A stretch of DNA of 12,163 nt from Pedobacter sp. (GTDB lineage Bacteria; Bacteroidota; Bacteroidia; Sphingobacteriales; Sphingobacteriaceae): assembly GCA_028287885.1 (NCBI GenBank), contig JAQBOT010000193.1:1-12163 (forward strand), in the 5' to 3' direction. Under the pieces are notes generated by a model, which was not told where the DNA came from, ran no database searches, and was given only the letters and a program-made list of their open reading frames with translations. The stretch's first letter is position 1; each line of letters starts with the position of its first letter. The position numbers and the translations under genes are program-made. Shown here piece by piece: positions 6,677-12,163 of the stretch.

Positions 6677-6719
6677 AACAAAAATAGGAGATTAAACCAA
6701 TGGTTAAGATCTCCTATTT
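6677..6719 (-). terminator. Terminator of queA, upstream of ispD
   Basis: An 11-bp perfect stem, AAATAGGAGAT at 6682-6692 and ATCTCCTATTT at 6709-6719, whose 16-base loop can pair further (AACCA with TGGTT). Read on the minus strand, the stem is followed by TTTTTGTTT. It begins 18 bp after the queA stop. The stem is AT-rich, so termination may be incomplete. Confidence 0.7.
6679..6686 (-). promoter_or_regulatory. Candidate ispD -7 element inside the queA terminator
   Basis: On the minus strand 6686-6679 reads TATTTTTG, an exact match to TAnnTTTG, 19 bp before the ispD ATG. It overlaps the outer arm and U-tract of the hairpin at 6682-6719. No TTTG lies at the proper -33 distance, so the call rests on the -7 motif and the distance alone. 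Confidence 0.4.
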
Positions 6720-6736
6720 CTAGATTTTGTATGTAA

Positions 6737-7786
6737 TTAGATAATTAACATCGCATCTCCATAGCTGTAAAAGCGATATTTCTCTTTAAGTGCTACTTCA
6801 TATGCGTTTCTTACATAATCATAACCTCCAAAAGCACTTACCATCATAAGAAGGGTGGACTCTGGCGTATGAAAGTTGGTAATCATTGAATTTGCAATAC
6901 TAAACTCGTATGGAGGGAAGATAAACTTACTGGTCCAGTCATTAGCTGCCTTTAGCATTCTTCCTGATGATACCGCAGATTCGATGGCCCGCATTGATGT
7001 TGTACCAACGGCACAAATCCTTTTCTTTTTTTCTAATGCCTGATTTACGATGTCAGCGTCCTTTTGGTTGATAATGAACTGCTCTGAATCCATCTTATGT
7101 TTAGTAAGATCTTCTACTTCAACAGATCTAAAAGTTCCAAGTCCAATATGTAAAGTAACTTCAGCAAAGTTGATACCTTTTAGCTCAAGGCGCTTCATCA
7201 GCTCGCGACTAAAGTGCAAGCCTGCCGTTGGGGCAGCTACAGCGCCTTCATTTTTTGCGTATATGGTCTGGTAACGTTCTTTATCCTGAGCCGTAGCTTT
7301 ACGTTTTATATATTTTGGAAGCGGCGTTTCTCCAAGGATCTCGATGTTCTTTCTGAATTCTTCGTCCGTTCCGTCAAAAAGGAAGCGAATGGTACGACCA
7401 CGTGATGTTGTATTGTCTACAACTTCTGCAACCAAAAGATCGTCATCGCCGAAATACAATTTGTTTCCTACGCGGATCTTACGTGCTGGATCAACTAAAA
7501 CATCCCACAACTTCAGCTCTTTGTTCAACTCGCGTAGCAAAAACACTTCAATCGTTGCACCAGTTTTTTCCTTATTACCATACAATCTGGCAGGGAAAAC
7601 TTTAGTGTTGTTTAAGATCATTACATCCTGATCATCAAAATACTCTAAAACATCCTTAAATATTTTGTGTTCAATTTTACCACTATCTTTATGTAAAACC
7701 ATTAAACGTGCTTCGTCTCTTTGGTCAGACGGAGTACTGGCTAGCAATGATTCTGGTAAATTAAACTTAAATTGAGATAACTTCAT
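6737..7786 (-). CDS. queA: S-adenosylmethionine:tRNA ribosyltransferase-isomerase
   Basis: QueA moves the ribosyl part of SAM onto 7-aminomethyl-7-deazaguanine in tRNA anticodons, giving epoxyqueuosine, the penultimate step of queuosine synthesis. At 349 residues it has normal length and all conserved blocks: [11 protein letters not shown] at residues 58-68, GETPLPKYI at 152-160, [12 protein letters not shown] at 181-192, [10 protein letters not shown] at 213-222, [11 protein letters not shown] at 260-270 and [13 protein letters not shown] at 303-315. The start ATG at 7786-7784 gives the typical [12 protein letters not shown] beginning. A good -7 motif lies 26 bp upstream and a hairpin follows the stop, so it is probably transcribed as its own unit. 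Other queuosine genes are not in this window. Confidence 0.96.
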   Translation of the reverse strand: MKLSQFKFNLPESLLASTPSDQRDEARLMVLHKDSGKIEHKIFKDVLEYFDDQDVMILNNTKVFPARLYGNKEKTGATIEVFLLRELNKELKLWDVLVDPARKIRVGNKLYFGDDDLLVAEVVDNTTSRGRTIRFLFDGTDEEFRKNIEILGETPLPKYIKRKATAQDKERYQTIYAKNEGAVAAPTAGLHFSRELMKRLELKGINFAEVTLHIGLGTFRSVEVEDLTKHKMDSEQFIINQKDADIVNQALEKKKRICAVGTTSMRAIESAVSSGRMLKAANDWTSKFIFPPYEFSIANSMITNFHTPESTLLMMVSAFGGYDYVRNAYEVALKEKYRFYSYGDAMLII

Positions 7787-7812
7787 ATTTTTTGATGTAC
7801 TAATTAAAGGCG

Positions 7813-7820
7813 CAAATTTA
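7813..7820 (-). promoter_or_regulatory. Candidate -7 element for queA
   Basis: On the minus strand 7820-7813 reads TAAATTTG followed by C, an exact match to the extended Bacteroidota -7 consensus TAnnTTTGC, 26 bp before the queA ATG. No clear TTTG is present at -33. Confidence 0.5.
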
Positions 7821-7949
7821 CGAAATAAATTTCATTAGAATTTATTTGTTTTTAACCTGTCACAAGGCAGCTCTGCGTTACCATTTATAACTCATTTATA
7901 TTGCCAAACCATGTAACGTTTTCAGGTATCTTTAGTCTTACTTACAATT

Positions 7950-9194
7950 ATGATCATATTCAGACTTATAGGGGAGAGTTTCAGGTTTGCAGCTGATGCA
8001 CTGAGACAAAATAAACTAAGGACAATGCTCTCTTTGCTGGGCATTACGATCGGTATTTTTACAATTATATCCGTTTTCTCTGCAGTTGATACACTCCGGA
8101 ATAAGCTTCAGTCTAGCGTTGATAAACTAGGCTCAAATACGCTGTTTGTTCAAAAATGGCCATGGATCTTCGGTGGCGATTTCCCATGGTGGAAGTATAT
8201 CAATAGACCTGAACCTTCATTACGGGACTATCAGCAGCTTAAAGATAGGTTGGAAAACGCAGATGGGATTTCTTTCGAGGCTTATGCCCAAAGTAGAACG
8301 GTTAAATACAGAAGTAGTTCTGTAGAAGGCGTGACTTTGTGTGCCGTCTCTCAGGATTACAATAAAACTTGGACGCTCGACTTCCAGGAGGGAAGATATT
8401 TCACAGAAAACGAAGGTAAGTCTGGTGCACCTGTGGTTCTTCTGGGTGCAGAAGTTGCGAATGGACTGTTTGATGGACAACCCGCTTTAGGAAAGCAGGT
8501 GAAAGTGATGGGCCGGCGACTCACGGTTGTTGGTGTGTTTAAAAAAGAAGGGGACGACATGCTTGGAATGTCGCAGGATAATAACATTGTTTTACCCTTA
8601 AACTTTGCTAAGGCGTTGTTTGATGTGCAAAACGAACAGTATGGGCCGCAGATCACAGTTCGCGGTAAAGAAACCATCGCCTTGGACGAAGTGGAGAGTG
8701 AGCTGCATGGGGCCATGAGGTCGATCAGGCGTACAAGACCTGGAGCTGAAGATGATTTCTCGTTGAACCAGACCACCATGTTGTCTAATCAGCTTGACAT
8801 CATGTTTAAAATGGTAAACATCGCAGGCTGGGTTATTGGAGGCTTTTCAATCCTTGTCGGTGGCTTCGGAATCGCAAACATTATGTTTGTCTCTGTTAAA
8901 GAACGCACGAACATTATCGGAATTCAAAAATCTCTCGGCGCAAAAAATTACTTTATCTTATTGCAATTTATGTTTGAGGCTGTTGCACTCTGCCTGATGG
9001 GTGGGGCTCTTGGGCTTATACTCGTTTATGGCATTACGCTCGTCTTCACCTATATTGTTGACGTAAAAATTGTACTTGACATCAACAATATCATTATGGG
9101 GGTTAGCATATCAGTCATTATTGGAGCAATCTCAGGATTTTGGCCTGCGTTTTCCGCCTCCCGACTCGATCCGGTGGAAGCAATACGGTCTTAA
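7950..9194 (+). CDS. ABC transporter permease, MacB/FtsX family
   Basis: A 414-residue inner-membrane permease with MacB architecture: helix 1 at about residues 26-47, a large periplasmic (MacB_PCD) domain at about 48-290, then the C-terminal FtsX domain with helices at about 292-315, 338-368 and 381-401. The FtsX coupling segment VKERTNIIGIQKSLGA is at 316-331 and the ending SRLDPVEAIRS is the standard family terminus. Such permeases work as dimers with a MacB/LolD-type ATPase as mechanotransmission exporters. No ATPase domain is fused and none is adjacent, but 4050-4814 encodes a suitable one. The N-terminal periplasmic part has an aromatic stretch, WPWIFGGDFPWW, at 70-81. Divergent from queA, with 163 bp between them; a terminator follows the stop. 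The substrate is unknown. Confidence 0.92.
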   Translation: MIIFRLIGESFRFAADALRQNKLRTMLSLLGITIGIFTIISVFSAVDTLRNKLQSSVDKLGSNTLFVQKWPWIFGGDFPWWKYINRPEPSLRDYQQLKDRLENADGISFEAYAQSRTVKYRSSSVEGVTLCAVSQDYNKTWTLDFQEGRYFTENEGKSGAPVVLLGAEVANGLFDGQPALGKQVKVMGRRLTVVGVFKKEGDDMLGMSQDNNIVLPLNFAKALFDVQNEQYGPQITVRGKETIALDEVESELHGAMRSIRRTRPGAEDDFSLNQTTMLSNQLDIMFKMVNIAGWVIGGFSILVGGFGIANIMFVSVKERTNIIGIQKSLGAKNYFILLQFMFEAVALCLMGGALGLILVYGITLVFTYIVDVKIVLDINNIIMGVSISVIIGAISGFWPAFSASRLDPVEAIRS

Positions 9195-9214
9195 TTAACT
9201 TTCTGTGTAGATGT

Positions 9215-9254
9215 AAAAGGCTGTTTCCTCATTCGTGATGGAACAGCCTTTTTT
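9215..9254 (+). terminator. Rho-independent terminator after the ABC permease
   Basis: Stem arms AAAAGGCTGTT at 9215-9225 and AACAGCCTTTT at 9242-9252. Pairing continues inward with one bulge (TCC with GG), and T's follow to 9254. It lies 20 bp after the permease stop. Confidence 0.9.
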
Positions 9255-9317
9255 CATTATCTGGATTCTTATGGCCACTCAAAATGTGTATTAATCTAAA
9301 TAAATATTATCTAAAAT

Positions 9318-9363
9318 GCTTTGGAATACAAAGTACTTTTAATTAGCTTTGAAATACAAAGTA
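9318..9363 (+). promoter_or_regulatory. Two tandem palindromic boxes overlapping a -33/-7 promoter
   Basis: The 18-bp sequence GCTTTGRAATACAAAGTA occurs twice, at 9318-9335 and 9346-9363, with only one differing base. Each copy has an inner palindrome CTTTG-N5-CAAAG. The first copy supplies TTTG (9320-9323) and the second TAGCTTTG (9344-9351, matching TAnnTTTG), with 20 bp between them, which is the proper -33/-7 geometry. The ATG of the membrane protein gene is 43 bp beyond the -7 element. This looks like a promoter whose two core elements each sit within an operator for the same dimeric regulator. Confidence 0.65.
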
Positions 9364-9394
9364 AATTCATTGTTCACAATTAATACTGACCGAC

Positions 9395-9733
9395 ATGACA
9401 CAAAGTAACAATTTAACCAGAGAGCCGATTAATTCGGCAAAACTGGGCAAACGAATGCTGTTTGGCGCAGCCATAGCATTTGTTGTAATCTCCGCATTTC
9501 TAATTTCTGCACCAGCAGGCGATCCCGCCTGGGGGAAGTTCTGGATGCTCAGACCTTTGGTGATCACACCCTGTGCCGGTGCATGTGGAGGTGCATTTTT
9601 TTATGCTATGGATTATTTGAGTTATAGAGGCGGTTGGATAAAAACTTTAGCTATTGTTGTAGGTGTTTTTGGCTATATGGTCGCGCTCTGGCTTGGGACT
9701 GTTTTAGGCTTAGCAGGAACATTTTGGCATTAA
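9395..9733 (+). CDS. Uncharacterised three-helix membrane protein
   Basis: A 112-residue protein with a polar N-terminal tail (residues 1-19) and three hydrophobic segments at about 20-38, 52-72 and 84-109. The linkers carry AGDPAWGKFW (41-50) and MDYLSYRGGW (72-81). C60 and C64 lie in the second helix (TPCAGACGGAFF). No enzyme motif or transport signature is visible. Relatives in Sphingobacteriaceae are, from memory, sometimes labelled 'potassium transporter KefB' by automatic annotation, but this protein is far too short for KefB and shows none of its antiporter or NAD-binding features, so that label should not be trusted. It has its own operator-bearing promoter and hairpins on both sides, so it is a stand-alone, probably regulated gene. 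Confidence 0.8.
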   Translation: MTQSNNLTREPINSAKLGKRMLFGAAIAFVVISAFLISAPAGDPAWGKFWMLRPLVITPCAGACGGAFFYAMDYLSYRGGWIKTLAIVVGVFGYMVALWLGTVLGLAGTFWH

Positions 9734-9772
9734 TGGTACAAATAGCGCTAAAACAAATGTCAGTGAATGTAA

Positions 9773-9800
9773 AAGGCTGATCAATACGCTGACCAGCCTT
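9773..9800. terminator. Hairpin between convergent genes (likely bidirectional terminator)
   Basis: AAGGCTGATCA at 9773-9783 pairs with TGACCAGCCTT at 9790-9800 (10 of 11 pairs) around a 6-bp loop. A TTTT run follows on the minus strand (for the aminotransferase), and a weaker T-rich stretch on the plus strand (for the membrane protein gene). It lies 39 bp after one stop and 32 bp after the other. Confidence 0.8.
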
Positions 9801-9832
9801 CTACTTTACATCATATTAAACAGCTGTTGTTT

Positions 9833-11026
9833 CTATACTAACTTGGCTAATGCTGTTTTAATTCTCGAAACTGCTTCTATTAGTTCATTTTCTGCTGCTG
9901 CATAGGAAATCCTTATACAATCCGCATTTCCAAAAGCTTCGCCAGTTACGGTAGAAACATTCGCTTCATTCAATAAGTAAAGGCAAAGTTCTTCTGCAGT
10001 TGTGATCGGTGTTCCGTTGAAACTCTTGTTGAAGTATGCTTTAACCTCAGGAAAGAAGTAGAAAGCACCTTCCGGTAGGTTAACTTTTACATCAGGGATT
10101 TCGTTTAGTAGCTTATAAACGATATCTCTTCGCTTTCTGAACTCGTCTCTCATTTGATGTACCGTCTCCAGTCCACTTTGGTAAGCTGCAAGTGCCGCAC
10201 GCTGTGAGATGGAACTGGTTCCCGAGGTGATTTGTCCCTGCAATTTATCGCAGGCATTTGCAATCTCTTTGTTTGCTGCCATATATCCAACGCGCCAGCC
10301 CGTCATAGAATAGGCTTTTGAAAAACCATTGATCAGGATAACACGGTCTTTAATCGAGTCAAAAGAAGCAATGGAGGCATGTTTATCTACAAAGTTTATG
10401 TGCTCGTAAATCTCATCAGAGATAATATATATGTTTGGATAGCGCTCGAAAACCTCCACCAATGACGCAAGTTCTTCATGGGTGTATACAGATCCTGTTG
10501 GATTGCAGGGCGACGAAAACATAAACAGCTTTGATTTCGGCGTAATCGCCGCTTCCAATTGTGCAGCTGTTATCTTGAACTCGGTTTCAACAGTAGCATC
10601 AATAAACACACTTTCGCCTTCAGCAAGCTTGATCATTTCCGAATAGGAAACCCAATATGGCGTTGGTACAATAACCTCGTCACCTGGATTAACCAAACAC
10701 ATGACACCATTTGCAAGAGACTGCTTAGCACCGGTAGAAACTACAATCTGATCAAAGGTATAGTCTAGATTATTCTCTCTTTTCAGCTTTTCCGCGATAG
10801 CTTTTCTTAACTCAGGGTACCCTGAAACCGGCGTGTAGTAAGAGTAATTTTCGTCAATCGCCTTTTTGGCGGCTTCTTTAACATCATTCGGGGTATTGAA
10901 ATCCGGCTCGCCAAAACTAAGGTTGATTACATCTATGCCTTTAGCGGCAAGTTCACGCCCAAGTTTGGCCATTTTTATGGTCTGAGACTCTGATAGGTTA
11001 TTGATTCTGTTTGATAGATAGCTCAT
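9833..11026 (-). CDS. Class I PLP-dependent aminotransferase (aspartate aminotransferase-like)
   Basis: A 397-residue fold-type I aminotransferase of subgroup Ib, the group of bacterial aspartate aminotransferases that interconvert aspartate/2-oxoglutarate and oxaloacetate/glutamate, sometimes with aromatic or prephenate side activity. Visible residues are the substrate-loop SFGEPDFNTP at 37-46, the phosphate-binding STGAKQ at 97-102, N175 in SSPCNPTG, D204 and Y207 in SDEIYEH, the PLP lysine K237 in NGFSKAYSMTGWR and R245, with the substrate-carboxylate arginine in DCIRISYA near the C terminus. Length and motif order are normal. A good -7 motif lies 20 bp upstream. Transcribed alone, divergent from the cation transporter. 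The family is certain; specificity for aspartate is likely but not proven. Confidence 0.92.
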   Translation of the reverse strand: MSYLSNRINNLSESQTIKMAKLGRELAAKGIDVINLSFGEPDFNTPNDVKEAAKKAIDENYSYYTPVSGYPELRKAIAEKLKRENNLDYTFDQIVVSTGAKQSLANGVMCLVNPGDEVIVPTPYWVSYSEMIKLAEGESVFIDATVETEFKITAAQLEAAITPKSKLFMFSSPCNPTGSVYTHEELASLVEVFERYPNIYIISDEIYEHINFVDKHASIASFDSIKDRVILINGFSKAYSMTGWRVGYMAANKEIANACDKLQGQITSGTSSISQRAALAAYQSGLETVHQMRDEFRKRRDIVYKLLNEIPDVKVNLPEGAFYFFPEVKAYFNKSFNGTPITTAEELCLYLLNEANVSTVTGEAFGNADCIRISYAAAENELIEAVSRIKTALAKLV

Positions 11027-11046
11027 TGATATTGTTTGTAAGGAAG

Positions 11047-11054
11047 CAAATATA
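11047..11054 (-). promoter_or_regulatory. Candidate -7 element for the aminotransferase
   Basis: On the minus strand 11054-11047 reads TATATTTG followed by C, an exact match to TAnnTTTGC, 20 bp before the ATG. The -33 region has only a T-run at a slightly long distance. Confidence 0.5.
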
Positions 11055-11116
11055 AAAACTCTGGTGAGAGGGGGATGAAAAAAATACTTTTTAATGTAAT
11101 ATCGTCGTTAATCAAG

Positions 11117-11124
11117 TACTTTTG
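11117..11124 (+). promoter_or_regulatory. Candidate -7 element at the start of the CDF gene
   Basis: TACTTTTG matches TAnnTTTG exactly and contains the TTG (11122-11124) that would be the most upstream start codon of the transporter gene. If real, transcription would begin near 11130 and that TTG could not be the start. No good -33 element was found. Confidence 0.3.
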
Positions 11125-12120
11125 TCGACTAATTTAACCCCCTTGCAACCCAAGAAAAAAGCAATCTTAGTGTCGCTATGCGTTAGCATTTTACTCATGC
11201 TCGCGAAATTCGCTGCTTATCTTTTAACGCACTCAAATGCTGTTCTAACGGATGCTGCTGAAAGCATAGTCAATGTTCTGGCAAGTTCATTTGCCTTCTA
11301 TAGCATCTATTTAACCACAAGGCCCAAAGATAAGAATCATCCCTACGGGCATGGTAAAGTTGAATTCTTTTCCGCCTTCCTGGAAGGTTGTCTCATAGGA
11401 ATTGCCGGTATTGTAATTATCTTTAAATCAGTATATAACCTGTTCTTTCCTATAGTAATAACTAAGCTATTTGAAGGTGCAATTATCATTGGCGTTACAG
11501 GTGTAATAAATTTGATCGTCGCTTTTTACCTGATCAATACTGGAAAAAAGCACCGTTCAATCACACTCGAAGCCGACGGCAAACACCTGATGTCTGATGC
11601 GGTTACAAGTACAGGGCTCGTCATCGGTATGATTATTATTTACCTGTCACAACTGTATTGGCTCGACAGCGTAATTTCAATTTTGTTTGGCTTATACATT
11701 ATGTTTACGGCTTATAAGTTAACACGAAGGTCTGTAGGCGGACTGATGGATGAAAGTAATACGGAGCTTGTAAAAAGTATCATTGATGTGCTGCAGGAAC
11801 ATCGTGAAGTGCCATGGATCGATGTTCATAACTTGCGTGCCCAGCAATATGGTGCCGATGTACATATCGATTGCCACGTGACCTTTCCTTACTATTACGA
11901 TTTGAACCGGGTGCACCGGGAGATTTCGGAGATAGATCAGCTGATTAATGCTAAAGTATCACATACCTCCGAGCTTTTTATCCATGCAGATCCATGTTTG
12001 CCGGCCTGCTGCAATTACTGCAGGGTAGAACCTTGTCCTGTAAGGCAAGAGGCGTTTAAGGCTGAAATTCGCTGGAACCTGGAGAATGTCACGAAAAATC
12101 AAAAACACTTCGATCAATGA
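11122..12120 (+). CDS. Cation diffusion facilitator (CDF) family transporter with Cys-rich tail
   Basis: A metal-ion/proton antiporter of the inner membrane. It has six predicted helices (about residues 13-36, 40-62, 81-104, 118-138, 157-177 and 180-200) followed by a cytosolic CDF dimerisation domain (about 206-290). The HPYGHGK motif at 73-79 and HLMSD (H155, D159) in helix 5 are clear CDF marks. In helix 2 the usual D/H-x3-D site reads E47-x3-N51 (DAAESIVN). The C-terminal tail holds five cysteines (292, 296, 297, 300, 305). There is no ATG before the first helix: the only possible starts are TTG at 11122 (332 residues) or TTG at 11143 (325 residues). I give the longer, with doubt. The stop overlaps the next gene by ATGA. 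Confidence 0.88.
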   Translation: MSTNLTPLQPKKKAILVSLCVSILLMLAKFAAYLLTHSNAVLTDAAESIVNVLASSFAFYSIYLTTRPKDKNHPYGHGKVEFFSAFLEGCLIGIAGIVIIFKSVYNLFFPIVITKLFEGAIIIGVTGVINLIVAFYLINTGKKHRSITLEADGKHLMSDAVTSTGLVIGMIIIYLSQLYWLDSVISILFGLYIMFTAYKLTRRSVGGLMDESNTELVKSIIDVLQEHREVPWIDVHNLRAQQYGADVHIDCHVTFPYYYDLNRVHREISEIDQLINAKVSHTSELFIHADPCLPACCNYCRVEPCPVRQEAFKAEIRWNLENVTKNQKHFDQ

Positions 12121-12163
12121 GCTATTTCAACGTAAGGGTATATGGGTTATTAGTTAACCAGGC
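12117..12163 (+). CDS. Probable Nudix hydrolase, N-terminal fragment (cut by window edge)
   Basis: The ATG at 12117 overlaps the CDF stop codon (ATGA), and the frame stays open to the window end, giving MSYFNVRVYGLLVNQ. The pattern of a short start followed by the hydrophobic strand RVYGLLVN resembles the first strand of Nudix domain proteins of Bacteroidota, which hydrolyse nucleoside diphosphates linked to another group. The Nudix box itself lies outside the window, so the family is an inference from 15 residues. The 4-bp overlap suggests translational coupling to the transporter. Confidence 0.5.
   Translation, partial: MSYFNVRVYGLLVNQ

Noticed and set aside
7927..7934. TATCTTTA as -7 element of the ABC permease
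   Set aside because: The key final G of TAnnTTTG is missing and no -33 element is present, so it is too weak to list as a promoter.
8357..8779. 140-residue minus-strand frame inside the ABC permease gene
   Set aside because: It is fully antisense to a well-supported permease coding region, rich in Ser/Pro as antisense frames often are, and has no family resemblance.

Overview
This is an ordinary, gene-dense stretch of a Bacteroidota chromosome, most likely Sphingobacteriaceae (Pedobacter/Mucilaginibacter-like). I infer this from the protein flavour (a DUF2795 protein ending in an acidic tail, a PduO-type cobalamin adenosyltransferase beside a MacB-like ATPase), from the near absence of Shine-Dalgarno sequences, and from several start codons preceded at 19-43 bp by the Bacteroidota sigma-factor -7 motif TAnnTTTG. 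No phage, IS, CRISPR, tRNA or rRNA was seen.

Left block, minus strand (1-2540): trpS, a deoxynucleoside kinase, kdsB and the first 32 codons of a lipoprotein run leftwards with gaps of 48, 10 and 31 bp and probably form one operon. Positions 2541-2974 carry no gene but hold a GC-rich, roughly 100-bp palindromic element built of 11-bp repeats.

Middle block, plus strand (2975-5955): a PlsC-type acyltransferase overlaps gatC by ATGA, followed by a MacB/LolD-type ABC ATPase and, 1 bp later, a cobalamin adenosyltransferase. A separate promoter then drives a small DUF2795 protein that ends at a strong terminator. Next comes a 52-residue membrane peptide with its own terminator, which overlaps the 3' end of the convergent ispD.

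Minus block (5979-7786): ispD (isoprenoid precursor synthesis) and queA (queuosine tRNA modification), separated by a hairpin whose U-tract side doubles as a possible ispD -7 element. Divergent from queA is a MacB/FtsX-type ABC permease (7950-9194).

Right block: an uncharacterised three-helix membrane protein (9395-9733) sits behind two tandem palindromic boxes that coincide with its -33 and -7 promoter elements, and it is flanked by two terminators with the same 13-bp arm. A class I aminotransferase follows on the minus strand. A divergent cation diffusion facilitator with an altered first metal site and a cysteine-rich tail overlaps the start of a probable Nudix hydrolase at the right edge.

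The genes are mostly housekeeping. I see no obvious new multi-gene system. The most interesting signals are regulatory or structural DNA (2741-2842 and 9318-9363) and the unusual CDF transporter.
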